NCBI RefSeq assembly: GCF_017351175.1
Contig: NZ_JAFMPN010000012.1
Coordinates: 1 to 64,000, forward strand
Reading direction: 5' to 3'
DNA from: Desulfovibrio sp. Huiquan2017
Lineage (GTDB): Bacteria; Desulfobacterota; Desulfovibrionia; Desulfovibrionales; Desulfovibrionaceae
Length of the DNA: 64,000 nt
The position numbers and the translations under genes were made by a program. The notes beneath the pieces were generated by a model. The model saw only the letters and a list, made by a program, of their open reading frames with translations. It had not been told where the DNA came from and did no database searches. Positions 53,769 through 63,639 of the stretch are shown here, one piece after another (position 1 is the stretch's first letter; each line of letters starts with the position of its first letter).

Positions 53769-56723
53769 TTATTCGATACAGGTGTTTTCGTCGGCTGGGA
53801 CCGTGGGAAGGGTGAAGGTGAAGGTGCTGCCCCGGCCCAGGGTGGATTCCACGCAGATGGCGCCGCCGTAGTGCTCGACGATCTCCTTGCAGATGGCCAG
53901 GCCCAGGCCGGTGCCCTGTTCCTCGCTGCGCACGGTGTCGCCCAGGCGGGATTTGTGGAATTTTTCGAAGATGTAGTTGAGTTCGTCCTCGGGAATGCCC
54001 GAGCCGGTGTCGCCCACGGACACGGTCAGCGATTCGGCCTGCTCCCGCAGAGACACCGTGACGCGCCCCTGGCGGGTGAATTTGTAGGCATTGTTCAGCA
54101 GATTGATGAGCACCTGCTTGATCTTGTCCGGGTCGGCCTGGACGCGCCGGGCGGTTTCGGGCAGGACCGTGACCAATTGCACTCCCCTGGAGGAGTTGAA
54201 GCCGCCCGCCGCCGAGGCCACGGCTTCGCGGATCACCTGGGCCGGGTTCAGAAGGTCGTCATTCCAGCAGGCCTTGCCCGATTCAATGCGGTTGATGTCC
54301 AGGAAATCGTTGATCAGCCGGGTCAGCCGTTCGCCTTCGGTGTCGATGATCCCGAGGTTGGATTGGATGCGCTGCCCCTTGGCCGACAGTGTCTCGCCTT
54401 GAGCCAGGGGCAGGAAGTGTCGGGAGAAGTCCTTGGCGCAGAGCTTGGCGAAGCCCCGGATGGAGGTCAGTGGCGTGCGCAGTTCGTGGGACACCGACGA
54501 AACCATGGACGACTTGATTTCGTCCAGGGTCATGAGCCGCCGGTTGGCCTCCTCAAGCTCGACCTTGCGGGCCTCGATTTCAGCGGTGCGCTGCTCGACC
54601 TTGTCTTCCAGCTCCTCGTTGAGCCGGGTCAGGGCTTCCTCGATGGTCTTGCGTTCGATAGCCATGGCCACCTGCTCGGATACGGCGGTCAGGAAGAAAG
54701 CCGCTTCGGCGGAATACTGCCGGGGATTGGCGTAGTCCTGAACGGCCATGGCGCCGACCACGCGCTCTCCCTGTCGGAGCGGCACGCCCAGCCAGGCTGC
54801 GGGCGGTGTGCCGATGACGCCGATGGAGGCCAGCCGTTCCTCGATGCCTGGGTCGGCCTGGGAGAGGTGAAGGGGCGCGGCTGTCCGAAAGACGTGGATG
54901 GTCAGGCTACTCTGGCTCGGATCGCTGATGTTGGGGATGTCGAAATAGTCGTCCTTCTCGTCCTGGAAGTAGACGAAGCGGAGCATGTCCTCCTTCTCGT
55001 TCACCATGGCGATGAAGAAGTTCCTGGCCTCGATGACCTCCCCGATGATGGCGTGGATGGTCTGGTACAGGTCCTGGAGGTTGCGGGTGGTGTTGACCGC
55101 CGTGGAGATGGCGTACAGGGCGTGGGTGGTGCGTTCATTGAGCTTGCGGGCGGTGATGTCCTGCAGGAACCCCTCGAAGTAGGCCTCGTCGTTCTCGGCA
55201 TTGCGCACCAGCCGGGTGTTGCCCGCAAGCCAGATGGGGCTGCCGTCCTTGCGGCGGCAGTGGTATTCGTGATTGGCCACTTCGCCTCGGGTGTAGATGC
55301 CTTCGATGAAGGCCTTGCGGTCGCCGGGATTCAGGAGCACCTCCGTGCCGATGTCCCCGACGTGGCTGATCAGATCCTTGGGGGAGTCGTAGCCAAGCAT
55401 CCGGGCCAGGGCCGGGTTGACGTTCAGGAACCGGCCTTCCGGGGAGGCTTGGAAGATGCCGCTGCTGGCGTGTTCGATCATCAGCCGGAAGCGTTCCTCG
55501 CTCTCGCGCAGGGCGTCCTCGGCCTGCTTGCGCTGGGTGATGTCCGAGTGCGTGCCGGAAAGGCGGTATATCCTGCCGTTTTCATCCCGGGAGCTGGCCC
55601 CTCGGCCAAGGATCCAGCGGACGGAGCCATCCTTGTGGATCTGGCGGAACTCCACCTGAAATTGTTCGATCTTGCCCGCAATGCACTCTTTATTGGCGGC
55701 CATGGCCCGCTCCCGGTCGTCCGGATGAACACATTTCAGCCAAGAATCCACGGTGTTGGGAAATTCCTCTTCGGACTGGTAGCCCAGGATTTCCCGGTAG
55801 CGGGGGGAATAAAAGCATTCATTGCTGTCCAAGTACCAGTCCCAGAGGCCGTCGTTGGCGCCCCGGGTCATGAGTTGGTAGCGCTCCTCGCTCTTGCGCA
55901 GGGCGCGCAGGGCCTCGTCGCGCTCAGTCACGTCGATGAGGGAACAGACCCGGTCGGCGGTGCCGGGGACATTGCGGACGAACAGGTGGATGCGCCTGCG
56001 CTCGTTGTCGCGGGTCAGGAAGGTGAATTCGTAGTCGCTGGGCGGGATGTCGGTTTTCTTGATGCGGCGTTCCTGGAACAGGAGCAGCCGGTCCCGTTCG
56101 TCCGGCGGCACGAATGCCGTCCAGGCCATCTTGCCCTCGATGTCCTCGCGGGCATAGCCGGACATGAGGCAGAACTGCGAATTACAATTCTTGATGAGCG
56201 CGTCCCCGGACAGCAGGACCATGGCGGTGCCCGTGGTCTCGAACAGGGTGCGGTAGTGGCTTTCGCTGGAGCGCAGGGCGTTCTCCACCTGGCGGATTTC
56301 GGATACGTCGATGGCCACGCCGCGCAGGCCCACGATTTCTCCGTTCCGTCTCGCGGGTTGGGTGTAGGCCTTGATCGGCAGGATGGAGCCGTCCGCGCAC
56401 ACGGCCTTGTATTCCTCGTGCTCGAAATTCTCGCGGCTCAGGACGCGGGCGAAGTTGCGGCGGGCTCGGTGGATGGAGTCCGGGGAGATGATCGCGGACA
56501 GGGAAAGGCCCGCCTGGATGTCCGCCACGCTGTACCCGAAGGTCTTCAAGGCGTGCTTGTTGACGAAACGGAAGGTCTCGTTCAGGTCGAATTCGAAGAT
56601 GAACAGGGGGAATTCGTCGGCGATGGGCAGCCACGCCTCGTTGCGCACGGTGTCGAGCCGCACGCGAAGCGTATCGAGCTCCGCGATAAGCTCTGATTTG
56701 GACTTACGTTCGTCGCCTTTCAT
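53769..56723 (-). CDS. Multi-PAS/GAF histidine kinase
   Basis: 984 residues from ATG 56723 with GGAG upstream. About four PAS/PAC units lie in residues 30-515 (for example WIPLG-like turns with GLWDWYLDSNECFYSPR and GIFQASPEGRFLNVNPA), then a GAF domain at about 530-690 (WLGVPLRQGERVVGAMAVQDY) and a coiled linker. Phospho-His lies in VSSVSHELRTPLTSIRG. The ATP site has NLLNNAYKFTR, DTGSGIPED and EQGTGLGLAI. There are no membrane helices, so it is cytoplasmic. No partner regulator is adjacent. Confidence 0.92.
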   Translation of the reverse strand: MKGDERKSKSELIAELDTLRVRLDTVRNEAWLPIADEFPLFIFEFDLNETFRFVNKHALKTFGYSVADIQAGLSLSAIISPDSIHRARRNFARVLSRENFEHEEYKAVCADGSILPIKAYTQPARRNGEIVGLRGVAIDVSEIRQVENALRSSESHYRTLFETTGTAMVLLSGDALIKNCNSQFCLMSGYAREDIEGKMAWTAFVPPDERDRLLLFQERRIKKTDIPPSDYEFTFLTRDNERRRIHLFVRNVPGTADRVCSLIDVTERDEALRALRKSEERYQLMTRGANDGLWDWYLDSNECFYSPRYREILGYQSEEEFPNTVDSWLKCVHPDDRERAMAANKECIAGKIEQFQVEFRQIHKDGSVRWILGRGASSRDENGRIYRLSGTHSDITQRKQAEDALRESEERFRLMIEHASSGIFQASPEGRFLNVNPALARMLGYDSPKDLISHVGDIGTEVLLNPGDRKAFIEGIYTRGEVANHEYHCRRKDGSPIWLAGNTRLVRNAENDEAYFEGFLQDITARKLNERTTHALYAISTAVNTTRNLQDLYQTIHAIIGEVIEARNFFIAMVNEKEDMLRFVYFQDEKDDYFDIPNISDPSQSSLTIHVFRTAAPLHLSQADPGIEERLASIGVIGTPPAAWLGVPLRQGERVVGAMAVQDYANPRQYSAEAAFFLTAVSEQVAMAIERKTIEEALTRLNEELEDKVEQRTAEIEARKVELEEANRRLMTLDEIKSSMVSSVSHELRTPLTSIRGFAKLCAKDFSRHFLPLAQGETLSAKGQRIQSNLGIIDTEGERLTRLINDFLDINRIESGKACWNDDLLNPAQVIREAVASAAGGFNSSRGVQLVTVLPETARRVQADPDKIKQVLINLLNNAYKFTRQGRVTVSLREQAESLTVSVGDTGSGIPEDELNYIFEKFHKSRLGDTVRSEEQGTGLGLAICKEIVEHYGGAICVESTLGRGSTFTFTLPTVPADENTCIE

Positions 56724-56831
56724 GCGTTCTCCTGCGGGCCCGGTAAGTCTAGCGGGGAGACCGGAAAGAAGCAACGACAAAACGTCCCCCCGCCAGAGGA
56801 AAGCGGTTGCGCCTTCGCGCTGGACGGCCGG

Positions 56832-58487
56832 TTAACGAACCGGCTTGGGCTTGTGGCGCTGCGTGCGGGGCGGCTTGCCCGAGGGCTTCCATCCCTTTTT
56901 GGGGAAGCTGCGGCCCGGGGGCTTGCGCCGTGACTCGTCCCGGCTCACCAGGGGCGCGCTCTCATGGCTGTTGACCCGTTCCATGACGCGGTCGGCCTCG
57001 GCGGCCGGGAGCGTGAAAGTGGTCCTGTCGCCCTGGACGCGGACGTGCTGGATGGCCCACTGCTTGATGTGCGCAGCCGAGGCGATGAAGTCCACGAAAC
57101 GCTTGGGGTTCATGCCGTGGGAACGGCCCAGGGCGCAGATCATGTCGGCCCGTCCCTGTCCGCCGGGGCCCACGGGGTCGATGCGGCGGTAGCCGGACTC
57201 GACCAGTTCCTCGCCGAAAGCGTTGCGCAGCAGAGCGGCGACTACCGCCTCGGCGGGCCGGTCGCGGAGCAATTCGCCGGCCATGGCCAGGTAGGCACTG
57301 TGGCCGTCCGCTTCCAGGATGGCTTCGAGTTCGGCCGCCACCTTGCGCTTCTTGGTATGGATGACGTCCTCGATGCGTGGCAGCGGTTCCTTGGCGATGT
57401 CGATGCCGCTGCTCTTGCTGATGTACATCAACTTGCGGAATTCGCTCGGCGCGATCAGGGTGATGGCCACGCCCTCCTTGCCCGCGCGGCCCGTGCGTCC
57501 GGTGCGGTGCACGAAAGTCTGCGGATCCTGGGGCAGGGCGAAGTTGACCACATGGGTCAGGTCCGGCACGTCGATGCCGCGTGCGGCCACGTCCGTGGCC
57601 ACCAGGATGGTCGATTTGCGGTCGCGGAAGCCGTGCAGGATCTTTTCGCGTTGGGCCTGGTTCAGGTCGCCGTGGATGGGCTCGGCGGGGTAGCCGCGCT
57701 GGCCGAGCCGGGCGGCCACATGGTCGGCGTCGGCCTTGGTGCGCACGAAGACCAGGCCGTAGAAGTCCTGACGGGCGTCGATGACCCGGCACAGGGCCTC
57801 GAAGCGGTCCGAGTCGGCCATCTCGTGGAAGACATGGCGGGTCAGGGGCGCGTCCGAGACCTCGGGCTTGACCGTGAGCACGTCGAAGTCGCCCATGAAT
57901 TCCTTGGCGATGCCCATGACCTCGCGGGCCATGGTGGCCGAGAACATGAGGGTGCGTCGGTCTTTGTTGGCCGAGGCCAGGATGGCCCGCACGTCGTCAA
58001 CGAAACCCATGTTGCACATCTCGTCTGCTTCGTCGAGGATGAAATAGGTCAGCTCGTCGATGCGCAGGCTGCCGCGCTCCAGGTGATCCATGATCCGGCC
58101 TGGCGTGCCCACGACCACATCCACGCCGCGCTTCAGGGCCTTGAGCTGCATGTGAATGGCCTGGCCGCCGTATACCGGCAGTACGCGGATGCGCTTGTTC
58201 CCCTTGAGGGAGTCGATTTCCTCGGCCACCTGGATGGCCAGTTCGCGGGTGGGGGCCAGAATGAGCGATTGCACGTGGTGCGCCCCTTCCTGGGCCGCCT
58301 CGATGACGGGCAGGCCGAAGGCGGCGGTCTTGCCCGTGCCGGTCTGGGCCTGGCCCACGATGTCCCTTTGGCCGGAGAGCAGCCTGGGAATGGTCAGGGC
58401 CTGTATGGGGGTGGGAGCGGTGAACCCTTTTGCCGTGAGGGCGTCCAGGGTGGACCCGGAAAGCCCCAGTTCCTGGAAACTGGTCAT
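56832..58487 (-). CDS. DEAD-box RNA helicase (DeaD/CsdA-like)
   Basis: 551 residues from ATG 58487 (AAAGG upstream). Q motif (TAPTPIQALTIP), AQTGTGKTAAF, PTRELAIQ, FILDEADEM, SATMAREV, DVAARGIDVP and HRTGRTGRAGKEG are present. The C-terminal part at about 440-510 resembles the RRM-like DbpA/CsdA domain (FVDFIASAAHIKQWAIQHVRV), then a basic tail. It probably acts in ribosome assembly or cold adaptation. Confidence 0.95.
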   Translation of the reverse strand: MTSFQELGLSGSTLDALTAKGFTAPTPIQALTIPRLLSGQRDIVGQAQTGTGKTAAFGLPVIEAAQEGAHHVQSLILAPTRELAIQVAEEIDSLKGNKRIRVLPVYGGQAIHMQLKALKRGVDVVVGTPGRIMDHLERGSLRIDELTYFILDEADEMCNMGFVDDVRAILASANKDRRTLMFSATMAREVMGIAKEFMGDFDVLTVKPEVSDAPLTRHVFHEMADSDRFEALCRVIDARQDFYGLVFVRTKADADHVAARLGQRGYPAEPIHGDLNQAQREKILHGFRDRKSTILVATDVAARGIDVPDLTHVVNFALPQDPQTFVHRTGRTGRAGKEGVAITLIAPSEFRKLMYISKSSGIDIAKEPLPRIEDVIHTKKRKVAAELEAILEADGHSAYLAMAGELLRDRPAEAVVAALLRNAFGEELVESGYRRIDPVGPGGQGRADMICALGRSHGMNPKRFVDFIASAAHIKQWAIQHVRVQGDRTTFTLPAAEADRVMERVNSHESAPLVSRDESRRKPPGRSFPKKGWKPSGKPPRTQRHKPKPVR

Positions 58488-58591
58488 GATGTGCCTTTGG
58501 TAAAACGTGAAAAACGGGTTTGTCGGACGGCGCACCACATGGCGACACCGCGCGGCCGGAGGTCTCGAAGGGGGAGAGGGAGAGGGGAGTC

Positions 58592-58645
58592 CGGGGGAAG
58601 GGGAAGGGGGGAGAGCGGTTTGCCTCCTCCATTCCCCTTCCCCCG
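58592..58645. repeat. Long GC-rich inverted repeat between infA and the helicase gene
   Basis: Perfect 14-base arms, CGGGGGAAGGGGAA (58592-58605) and TTCCCCTTCCCCCG (58632-58645). It lies just past the infA stop on the minus strand and could end or attenuate transcription. Confidence 0.65.
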
Positions 58646-58659
58646 GCCGCCGGGAGCGG

Positions 58660-58878
58660 CTACCTGGGACGGAAGGTGATGCGGCCCCGGGTGAGATCGT
58701 AGGGGGAAAGTTCGACGGTCACGGTGTCGCCGGGCATGACGCGGATGCGGAATTTGCGCATTTTGCCGGAGATGTGTGCGAGCACGGTGTGGCCGTTTTC
58801 GAGTTCAACGCGAAACATTGCGTTGGGCAGGGCTTCTTCAACCTTGCCCTGGACGACGATTCCTTCTTCTTTTGCCAT
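58660..58878 (-). CDS. infA: Translation initiation factor IF-1
   Basis: 72 residues, standard length. The S1/OB fold has [20 protein letters not shown] then [17 protein letters not shown] and the C-terminal RITFRPR. It binds the 30S A site. Confidence 0.97.
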   Translation of the reverse strand: MAKEEGIVVQGKVEEALPNAMFRVELENGHTVLAHISGKMRKFRIRVMPGDTVTVELSPYDLTRGRITFRPR

Positions 58879-58910
58879 ATACTTCTTTACCTCTTGTTGT
58901 GGGCGACGGG

Positions 58911-58938
58911 AAAAGCCCGCCCCGGAGCGGGGCGGGCT
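58911..58938 (-). terminator. Intrinsic terminator after the RRM gene
   Basis: On the minus strand GCCCGCCCCG pairs with CGGGGCGGGC and is followed by TTTT. It separates the RRM gene from infA. Confidence 0.75.
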
Positions 58939-58969
58939 GGCTCATGTCTTCTTGCGACGGGCGGCCGCG

Positions 58970-59233
58970 CTACCAGCGCGGGCGCTCGGGACGCGGACGG
59001 GCTTCGTTGACTTTGATGTTGCGGCCGCCGAAATCGGAGCCGTCCAGGCTCTCGATAGCCGCCAGGGCTCCCTGGTCTTCCATTTCGACGAAGCCGAAGC
59101 CGCGGGGACGGCCGGTTTCGCGGTCGTTGATCAGTTTGACGGAAATGACCTCTCCAAAGGTCTCAAACGCGGCGCGTACATCCTCTTCCGTGGCGCTCCA
59201 GGGCAAATTGCCCACATAGATATTCTTAGCCAT
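58970..59233 (-). CDS. RRM-type RNA-binding protein
   Basis: 87 residues from ATG 59233. A single RRM: RNP2 is KNIYVGNLPW and RNP1 is RGFGFVEM, with a basic tail (RPRPERPRW). Such small proteins are common in deltaproteobacteria and cyanobacteria and are often cold-regulated. About 240 bp of leader upstream holds a GC-rich hairpin near 59300-59330, consistent with post-transcriptional control. Confidence 0.93.
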   Translation of the reverse strand: MAKNIYVGNLPWSATEEDVRAAFETFGEVISVKLINDRETGRPRGFGFVEMEDQGALAAIESLDGSDFGGRNIKVNEARPRPERPRW

Positions 59234-59470
59234 TACGTAGCAAACTCCGAAAAATAGTGAAACAAAACGGCGCATTGCGCCTGATGAAATCACTTCTGGA
59301 GCCCCGCTGCGCGCGGCCTTGCGGGGCTTGAAGCCATTTCATCCGTTGTCGGTACGGGCCGGTCGAAACCGGCTGCATCCCCGTGGACACCACCGACGGC
59401 TGTAGTAGAGCCCCTTACGTGGGAGGAAGGTCATCCGTCAAGAAAAAAATGATTTGGGCAGGAATCTCTC

Positions 59471-59770
59471 CTAGATAATGGATTCCATGTCCGAAAAGAT
59501 TTTGCTCGGGTCGCACAGCCCGGGCCGTTCTTCGGCCATGACGTCCATGGCGGCGAAAAATTCGTCCCAACCCGCGATCTCGGCCACCTTCTTTTTGTCT
59601 ATGAATATCTTGAAGATGGTTCCACGCGGGCATTTGGTCAGGTTCAGTTCGAGTACGCCTTCGGCGGTCATCTCGGTCCAGTAGGCGGACCAGGAGGTCC
59701 GGTCGCCCTCGGTTTTCTTGTACTTCTCGAAATAGGCTTCGAAGATCCGTTGAATGTCGGCGCGTTCCAT
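59471..59770 (-). CDS. Hypothetical protein, 99 aa
   Basis: Start at ATG 59770 with GAGGAT upstream, 4 bases past the sialidase-like gene stop, so the two are probably co-translated. The sequence is helical with an FxKYKK segment and LNLTKCPRGTIFKIFID; the last part is acidic. I do not recognise the family. Confidence 0.7.
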   Translation of the reverse strand: MERADIQRIFEAYFEKYKKTEGDRTSWSAYWTEMTAEGVLELNLTKCPRGTIFKIFIDKKKVAEIAGWDEFFAAMDVMAEERPGLCDPSKIFSDMESII

Positions 59771-59774
59771 GTGT

Positions 59775-61319
59775 TTATCCTCGTTTGAAGTCATTCGCGG
59801 AAAATCGGGTTCCGGCCACGAAGGCGGTCATGAGCGGCTCGTAGCCGGATTCTTGGGCCGCGCCGTGATGGTAGGCGCAGAAAAAACTTCCGTCGGCAAG
59901 CCGCGTCCAGCCGGAATAGCCGAAATCCGGGGCCGCCGCGTGGCGGTCGTTGCGCAGCTCCAGGATGTGCTCCCGGACCCAGGCGTCCGGCAATCCGTCT
60001 TTGGCGGTCCAGTTCCAAGCGTACACCCGGTCATAGGCAGGTTCAAGGACATTGAGGGAAATTCGTTTCCAGGTGCAGTCCACGGCGTTGTCCTCAAAGG
60101 GGTAGGGCGCGCCGAACAGGACCGGCCGGGTCTCGGCGTGGTCGGGGGCCACCGCCACCACGGCCCGCCGTTTTCCGTTGACGAAGACCGCGACTTCGCC
60201 CGCCGCGTATTCGAAGCGCAAGCGGTTGAACCTGCCGCGTCGCAGGGGGACGGCCAGTTCGGGGGCGGCGTCCGGGACCATGCGATCCGGGGTCAGACGC
60301 CACCAGCAGCCCACGCGGATGGCGCAGCCGTTGGGTCCGGCCTCGTCCACCCGGAGCTCGGCCTCCAGGGTCAGGACGGCGGAGCGCGGGTCGGTCATGG
60401 GCCGCAAGGCATAGCGGACCACGGATTCGCCGCCCGCGCCGTTGCGCACGCGCATGCCTTGGGCGGTGAACTCGGGGTTGGCCGGATCGACGGCCCGGCC
60501 ATGGACCTTGAAGTCCGAGGCCAGTTCTTCGGGCGAGCCCATCCAGGCGCAGGTCCCCCCGTCCGGGCCGGTGTTGCGGTAGGTGACGAGCAGTCGCTCG
60601 TCGTCGAGCAGCCCCATGGTCGGGCGGTGGCCCATGAGTGCGGTGGGGGCGGGGCGCGACCAGGTGGCTCCGCCGTCGTCGCTGTGGACCAGGTACATGG
60701 GTTCGAATACGAAGCTGTTTTCGCGTAGCAAAGCCAGGATGCGTCCCGAGGGAAGCCGGGTCATGGAGGCCTCGCACAAGACCAGATTGCGCTCGGCGGC
60801 CATGACCGACAACCTCGTCCAGGTCCTCCCCCGGTCCGTGGACCGGTAGACCACCTGCTCGGAGGGCGGCTGGCGAATGGCCGGGTGCTCCTCGCCGCCT
60901 AGGTGCCGGTGCCCGGCGGTCAGCCAGCTCCCGTCGTCCCGGACCAGGATGCGGTCGAGCATGTCGTGGGCCAGTCCCCCGGCCTCGAAGGGGCGCCAGG
61001 TGCGCCCGTGGTCATGGCTTTCGAAGAAGACGCGCGAGCTGTCGGACAGGACGATGACGCCGTCCGGGAACAATTTCAGGCGCGGGCTGTGGCTGCGCGG
61101 GGAGTCCGGGTACACGGGCGCGGACCAGGTCCGGCCGTTGTCACGGCAGGTCTTGACGACCAGCACGCGGCGGGTGGGCCGCACATGCCGGTCCGCCTCG
61201 TTGTAAGCCGCGATCAGCGTGCCGTCATGAGCCCGGATCACATCTGGAAAGGCGAGGTACTCGTCCACCCGGCGGTCGATGACCACATGGCGGTCCGATT
61301 GCGCCGACAGACTGGGCAT
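59775..61319 (-). CDS. Sialidase-fold (BNR/Asp-box) protein
   Basis: 514 residues from ATG 61319 with GGGAG upstream; the longer ORF runs into the ligase gene and is rejected. Four Asp-box repeats are visible: CRDNGRTW, SHDHGRTW, STDRGRTW and SDDGGATW, giving a six-bladed propeller. A concanavalin-like insert is possible in the last 200 residues (FNRLRFEYAAGEVAVFVNGK). No signal peptide, so it is probably cytoplasmic. The substrate is unknown; sialidase activity is not established. Confidence 0.78.
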   Translation of the reverse strand: MPSLSAQSDRHVVIDRRVDEYLAFPDVIRAHDGTLIAAYNEADRHVRPTRRVLVVKTCRDNGRTWSAPVYPDSPRSHSPRLKLFPDGVIVLSDSSRVFFESHDHGRTWRPFEAGGLAHDMLDRILVRDDGSWLTAGHRHLGGEEHPAIRQPPSEQVVYRSTDRGRTWTRLSVMAAERNLVLCEASMTRLPSGRILALLRENSFVFEPMYLVHSDDGGATWSRPAPTALMGHRPTMGLLDDERLLVTYRNTGPDGGTCAWMGSPEELASDFKVHGRAVDPANPEFTAQGMRVRNGAGGESVVRYALRPMTDPRSAVLTLEAELRVDEAGPNGCAIRVGCWWRLTPDRMVPDAAPELAVPLRRGRFNRLRFEYAAGEVAVFVNGKRRAVVAVAPDHAETRPVLFGAPYPFEDNAVDCTWKRISLNVLEPAYDRVYAWNWTAKDGLPDAWVREHILELRNDRHAAAPDFGYSGWTRLADGSFFCAYHHGAAQESGYEPLMTAFVAGTRFSANDFKRG

Positions 61320-61332
61320 GCGGGGCTCCCGG

Positions 61333-62622
61333 TTACTCTTCGGCGCGCGAGTCTTCGACCCGCCTGGTCTTGGAGAAGCTGCGCGGCAGCTCGCCCGGGC
61401 CAAGGATGGACACTTCGCCGCGCACCAGGATGTTCTTGCGGATCTCGTCGGCCAGGGCCCGGGCCAGGTCGTCGTCGCACCCGACCGTTTCGCCCGGGGC
61501 GCGCTCCACATGCACGGCCATGTGGTCCAGGCCGTCCTTGCGGCTGAGGAAGATCTTGTACTCGGCGGACAGCTCCTTGAAATGTTCGAGCACGGAGCCG
61601 ATCTGCCCGGGGTAGATGTTCACGCCCCGGAAGATGAACATGTCGTCGGACCGGCCCAGGATCTTGTCCACGCGCGGCAGGGTCACTCCGCAGGCGCATT
61701 GGCCGGGGATTAAACGGGTCAGGTCGTGGGTGCGGTAGCGGATGAGCGGCGAGGCCTCCTTCCTGAGGGAGGTGACGACCATTTCGCCCACCTCGCCGGG
61801 GGCCACCGGCTCCAGGGTCTCGGGGTTGATGATCTCGGTGATGAACATGTCCGCCCAGTAGTGGATGCCGTCGTGGGCGTCGCATTCCAGTCCGGTGCCC
61901 GGGCCGTACAGCTCGGTCATGCCGATGATGTCGTAGCTGTCCTCAAGGCCCAGGGCCTCTTCGAACTGGCGGCGCATCTTGGGGGTATGGGTCTCGGACC
62001 CGAATATGGCTTTCTTCAGGTGGATCTTGTCGGCCAAGCCCTGCTTTTGAACTTCCTCGCCCATGAGCAGGGCCATGGAGGCCGTGGAGCATATGCAGGT
62101 GGGCTTGAGGTCGGTGAGCATCTGAAGCTGGATTTCCAGCAGGCCCGGCCCCACGGGCAGGGCCATGGCCCCGAACCGTTCGCAGCCGAGCTGGAAGCCC
62201 GCTCCCGCAGTCCACAATCCATAGCCCACACAGATCTGGACCCGGTCCTCCTCGGTCAGCCCGGCCATTTCGTAGCAGCGGGCGAACATATCCTTCCAGA
62301 CGTCGATGTCGTTCTGGGTGTAGGCCAGGATCTTGCGTTTGCCCGTGGTTCCGCTGGAGCCGTGGATGCGGACCACGTCCTTCTCTGGCACGGACAACAA
62401 CGGCATGGGGTAGCCGTCCTTGAGGTCTTCGGCCGAGGTGAAGGGGAGCCGTCGCAGGTCGTCCAGGGATTTGACGTCGCCGGGCTCCACGCCTTTTTCC
62501 TTCAGCCGGGCGTGGTAGAACGGGCTGTTGGCATAGACGTGGCCGAGGGTCCATTTAAGACCTTTGAGCTGGATGTCGGCGATCTCTTCCTCGGTCAAGT
62601 GCGGTATGAAACGATGATCCAT
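61333..62622 (-). CDS. Phenylacetate-CoA ligase family protein
   Basis: 429 residues, typical of PaaK. ATP motif IHGSSGTTGKRKILAYT, then MTELYGPGTGLECD and RSDDMFIFRGVNIYPGQI. It forms an aryl-CoA via acyl-AMP. In sulfate reducers these serve aromatic amino-acid degradation or indolepyruvate pathways. It lies 13 bp upstream of the sialidase-fold gene. Confidence 0.93.
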   Translation of the reverse strand: MDHRFIPHLTEEEIADIQLKGLKWTLGHVYANSPFYHARLKEKGVEPGDVKSLDDLRRLPFTSAEDLKDGYPMPLLSVPEKDVVRIHGSSGTTGKRKILAYTQNDIDVWKDMFARCYEMAGLTEEDRVQICVGYGLWTAGAGFQLGCERFGAMALPVGPGLLEIQLQMLTDLKPTCICSTASMALLMGEEVQKQGLADKIHLKKAIFGSETHTPKMRRQFEEALGLEDSYDIIGMTELYGPGTGLECDAHDGIHYWADMFITEIINPETLEPVAPGEVGEMVVTSLRKEASPLIRYRTHDLTRLIPGQCACGVTLPRVDKILGRSDDMFIFRGVNIYPGQIGSVLEHFKELSAEYKIFLSRKDGLDHMAVHVERAPGETVGCDDDLARALADEIRKNILVRGEVSILGPGELPRSFSKTRRVEDSRAEE

Positions 62623-62754
62623 GTGGGGCTCCCTGTGATGCGTGTGCGGCGGCGCGATCCTTGTGCCGGAAGGGGAAATCCGGTAGCGTCCGAATGGTTG
62701 CGCCAGCGGTATTCATGCAGCAAATGCCGCGAATCTTCAAGCCCCAAGGACGAT

Positions 62755-63537
62755 ATGGACACCATCCCCATCTGGGCCTTCTATTTCGCCGCCGCCGTGG
62801 TCGGACTCGAACTCGGCGGCCTGGCCACCATCTTCATCCAGCGCTGGATCGACGAGGAGCCCATCTGCAAACCGGGCGGCTCCAAATGCCCTGCGTGCAA
62901 CGCGCGCCTGAGCTGGCGGGACACCATCCCGCTGATCAGCTTCCTCCTGTTGCGGGGCCGTTGCCGCCACTGCGGCGAACCCATCGGCCCGCAATACATG
63001 CTGGTGGAGCTCTCCTGCCTGGCCTGGTCCCTGGCCTCGGCCTACACCTATGGCCTGTCGCCGGAATGGGGTGTGTATCTGGTTCTCGGGATCATGCTCA
63101 TCACGGGCAGTTTCATTGACTTCGAGACCTTCCTGCTGCCCGACCGCATCACCTTGGGCGGCACGGCCATGGCCTTGGCGGCCAGCTTTGTGCTCCGCAC
63201 CGGGCCCACCTGGCAGGACGCCTTCCTGGGCGCGGCCGTGGGCGCGGGCCTGTTCTGGGCGGTGCAGCAACTCTACCGGCTGTGGCGCAAGCGGGAGGGG
63301 TTGGGCACGGGCGACGTCAAGCTCATGGCCATGATCGGGGCCATGACCGGCCTGGCCGGGTTGCCCCCGACCATCCTGGTGGGCAGTCTTACCGGGGCCT
63401 TGGGGGCCCTCTATTACATGATTCGTCCCGGCAAGGGCGGCATCCGGGGCCGCGTGCCCTACGGCCCGTTTCTCAGCCTCGGCTGCATGCTCTACCTGCT
63501 CTACGGTCCGCAGATTCTGCATTGGTGGCGCTTCTAG
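62755..63537 (+). CDS. Prepilin peptidase (A24 family)
   Basis: 260 residues from ATG 62755 with AAGGA upstream. The N-terminal zinc-type methyltransferase region has CPACNARLSWRDTIPLISF and CRHCGEPI. The aspartic sites are in GSFIDFETFLLPD and GTGDVKLMAMIG. About 7-8 membrane helices. It cleaves and N-methylates type IV pilin or pseudopilin leaders. Confidence 0.95.
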   Translation: MDTIPIWAFYFAAAVVGLELGGLATIFIQRWIDEEPICKPGGSKCPACNARLSWRDTIPLISFLLLRGRCRHCGEPIGPQYMLVELSCLAWSLASAYTYGLSPEWGVYLVLGIMLITGSFIDFETFLLPDRITLGGTAMALAASFVLRTGPTWQDAFLGAAVGAGLFWAVQQLYRLWRKREGLGTGDVKLMAMIGAMTGLAGLPPTILVGSLTGALGALYYMIRPGKGGIRGRVPYGPFLSLGCMLYLLYGPQILHWWRF

Positions 63538-63567
63538 CCCCCCCGTCTTTTTTTCGATTCCATACGG

Positions 63568-63597
63568 AAAAGACCGCCCCTGGCGGTTCGGGCGGTC
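63568..63597 (-). terminator. Intrinsic terminator of the BON-domain gene
   Basis: Stem GACCGCCC/GGGCGGTC with T-run on the minus strand. It is also placed to slow plus-strand transcription from the prepilin peptidase gene. Confidence 0.7.
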
Positions 63598-63639
63598 CTG
63601 TGCAACGGGCCGCCGATTGCGCCTGGAGGTTGGGGAGGG

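Noticed and set aside
53631-56696. 1021-codon plus-strand ORF antisense to the multi-PAS kinase
   Set aside because: The minus-strand kinase has clear PAS, GAF, HisKA and ATPase motifs. The plus ORF begins in the tRNA-Arg terminator and has no family-like segment.
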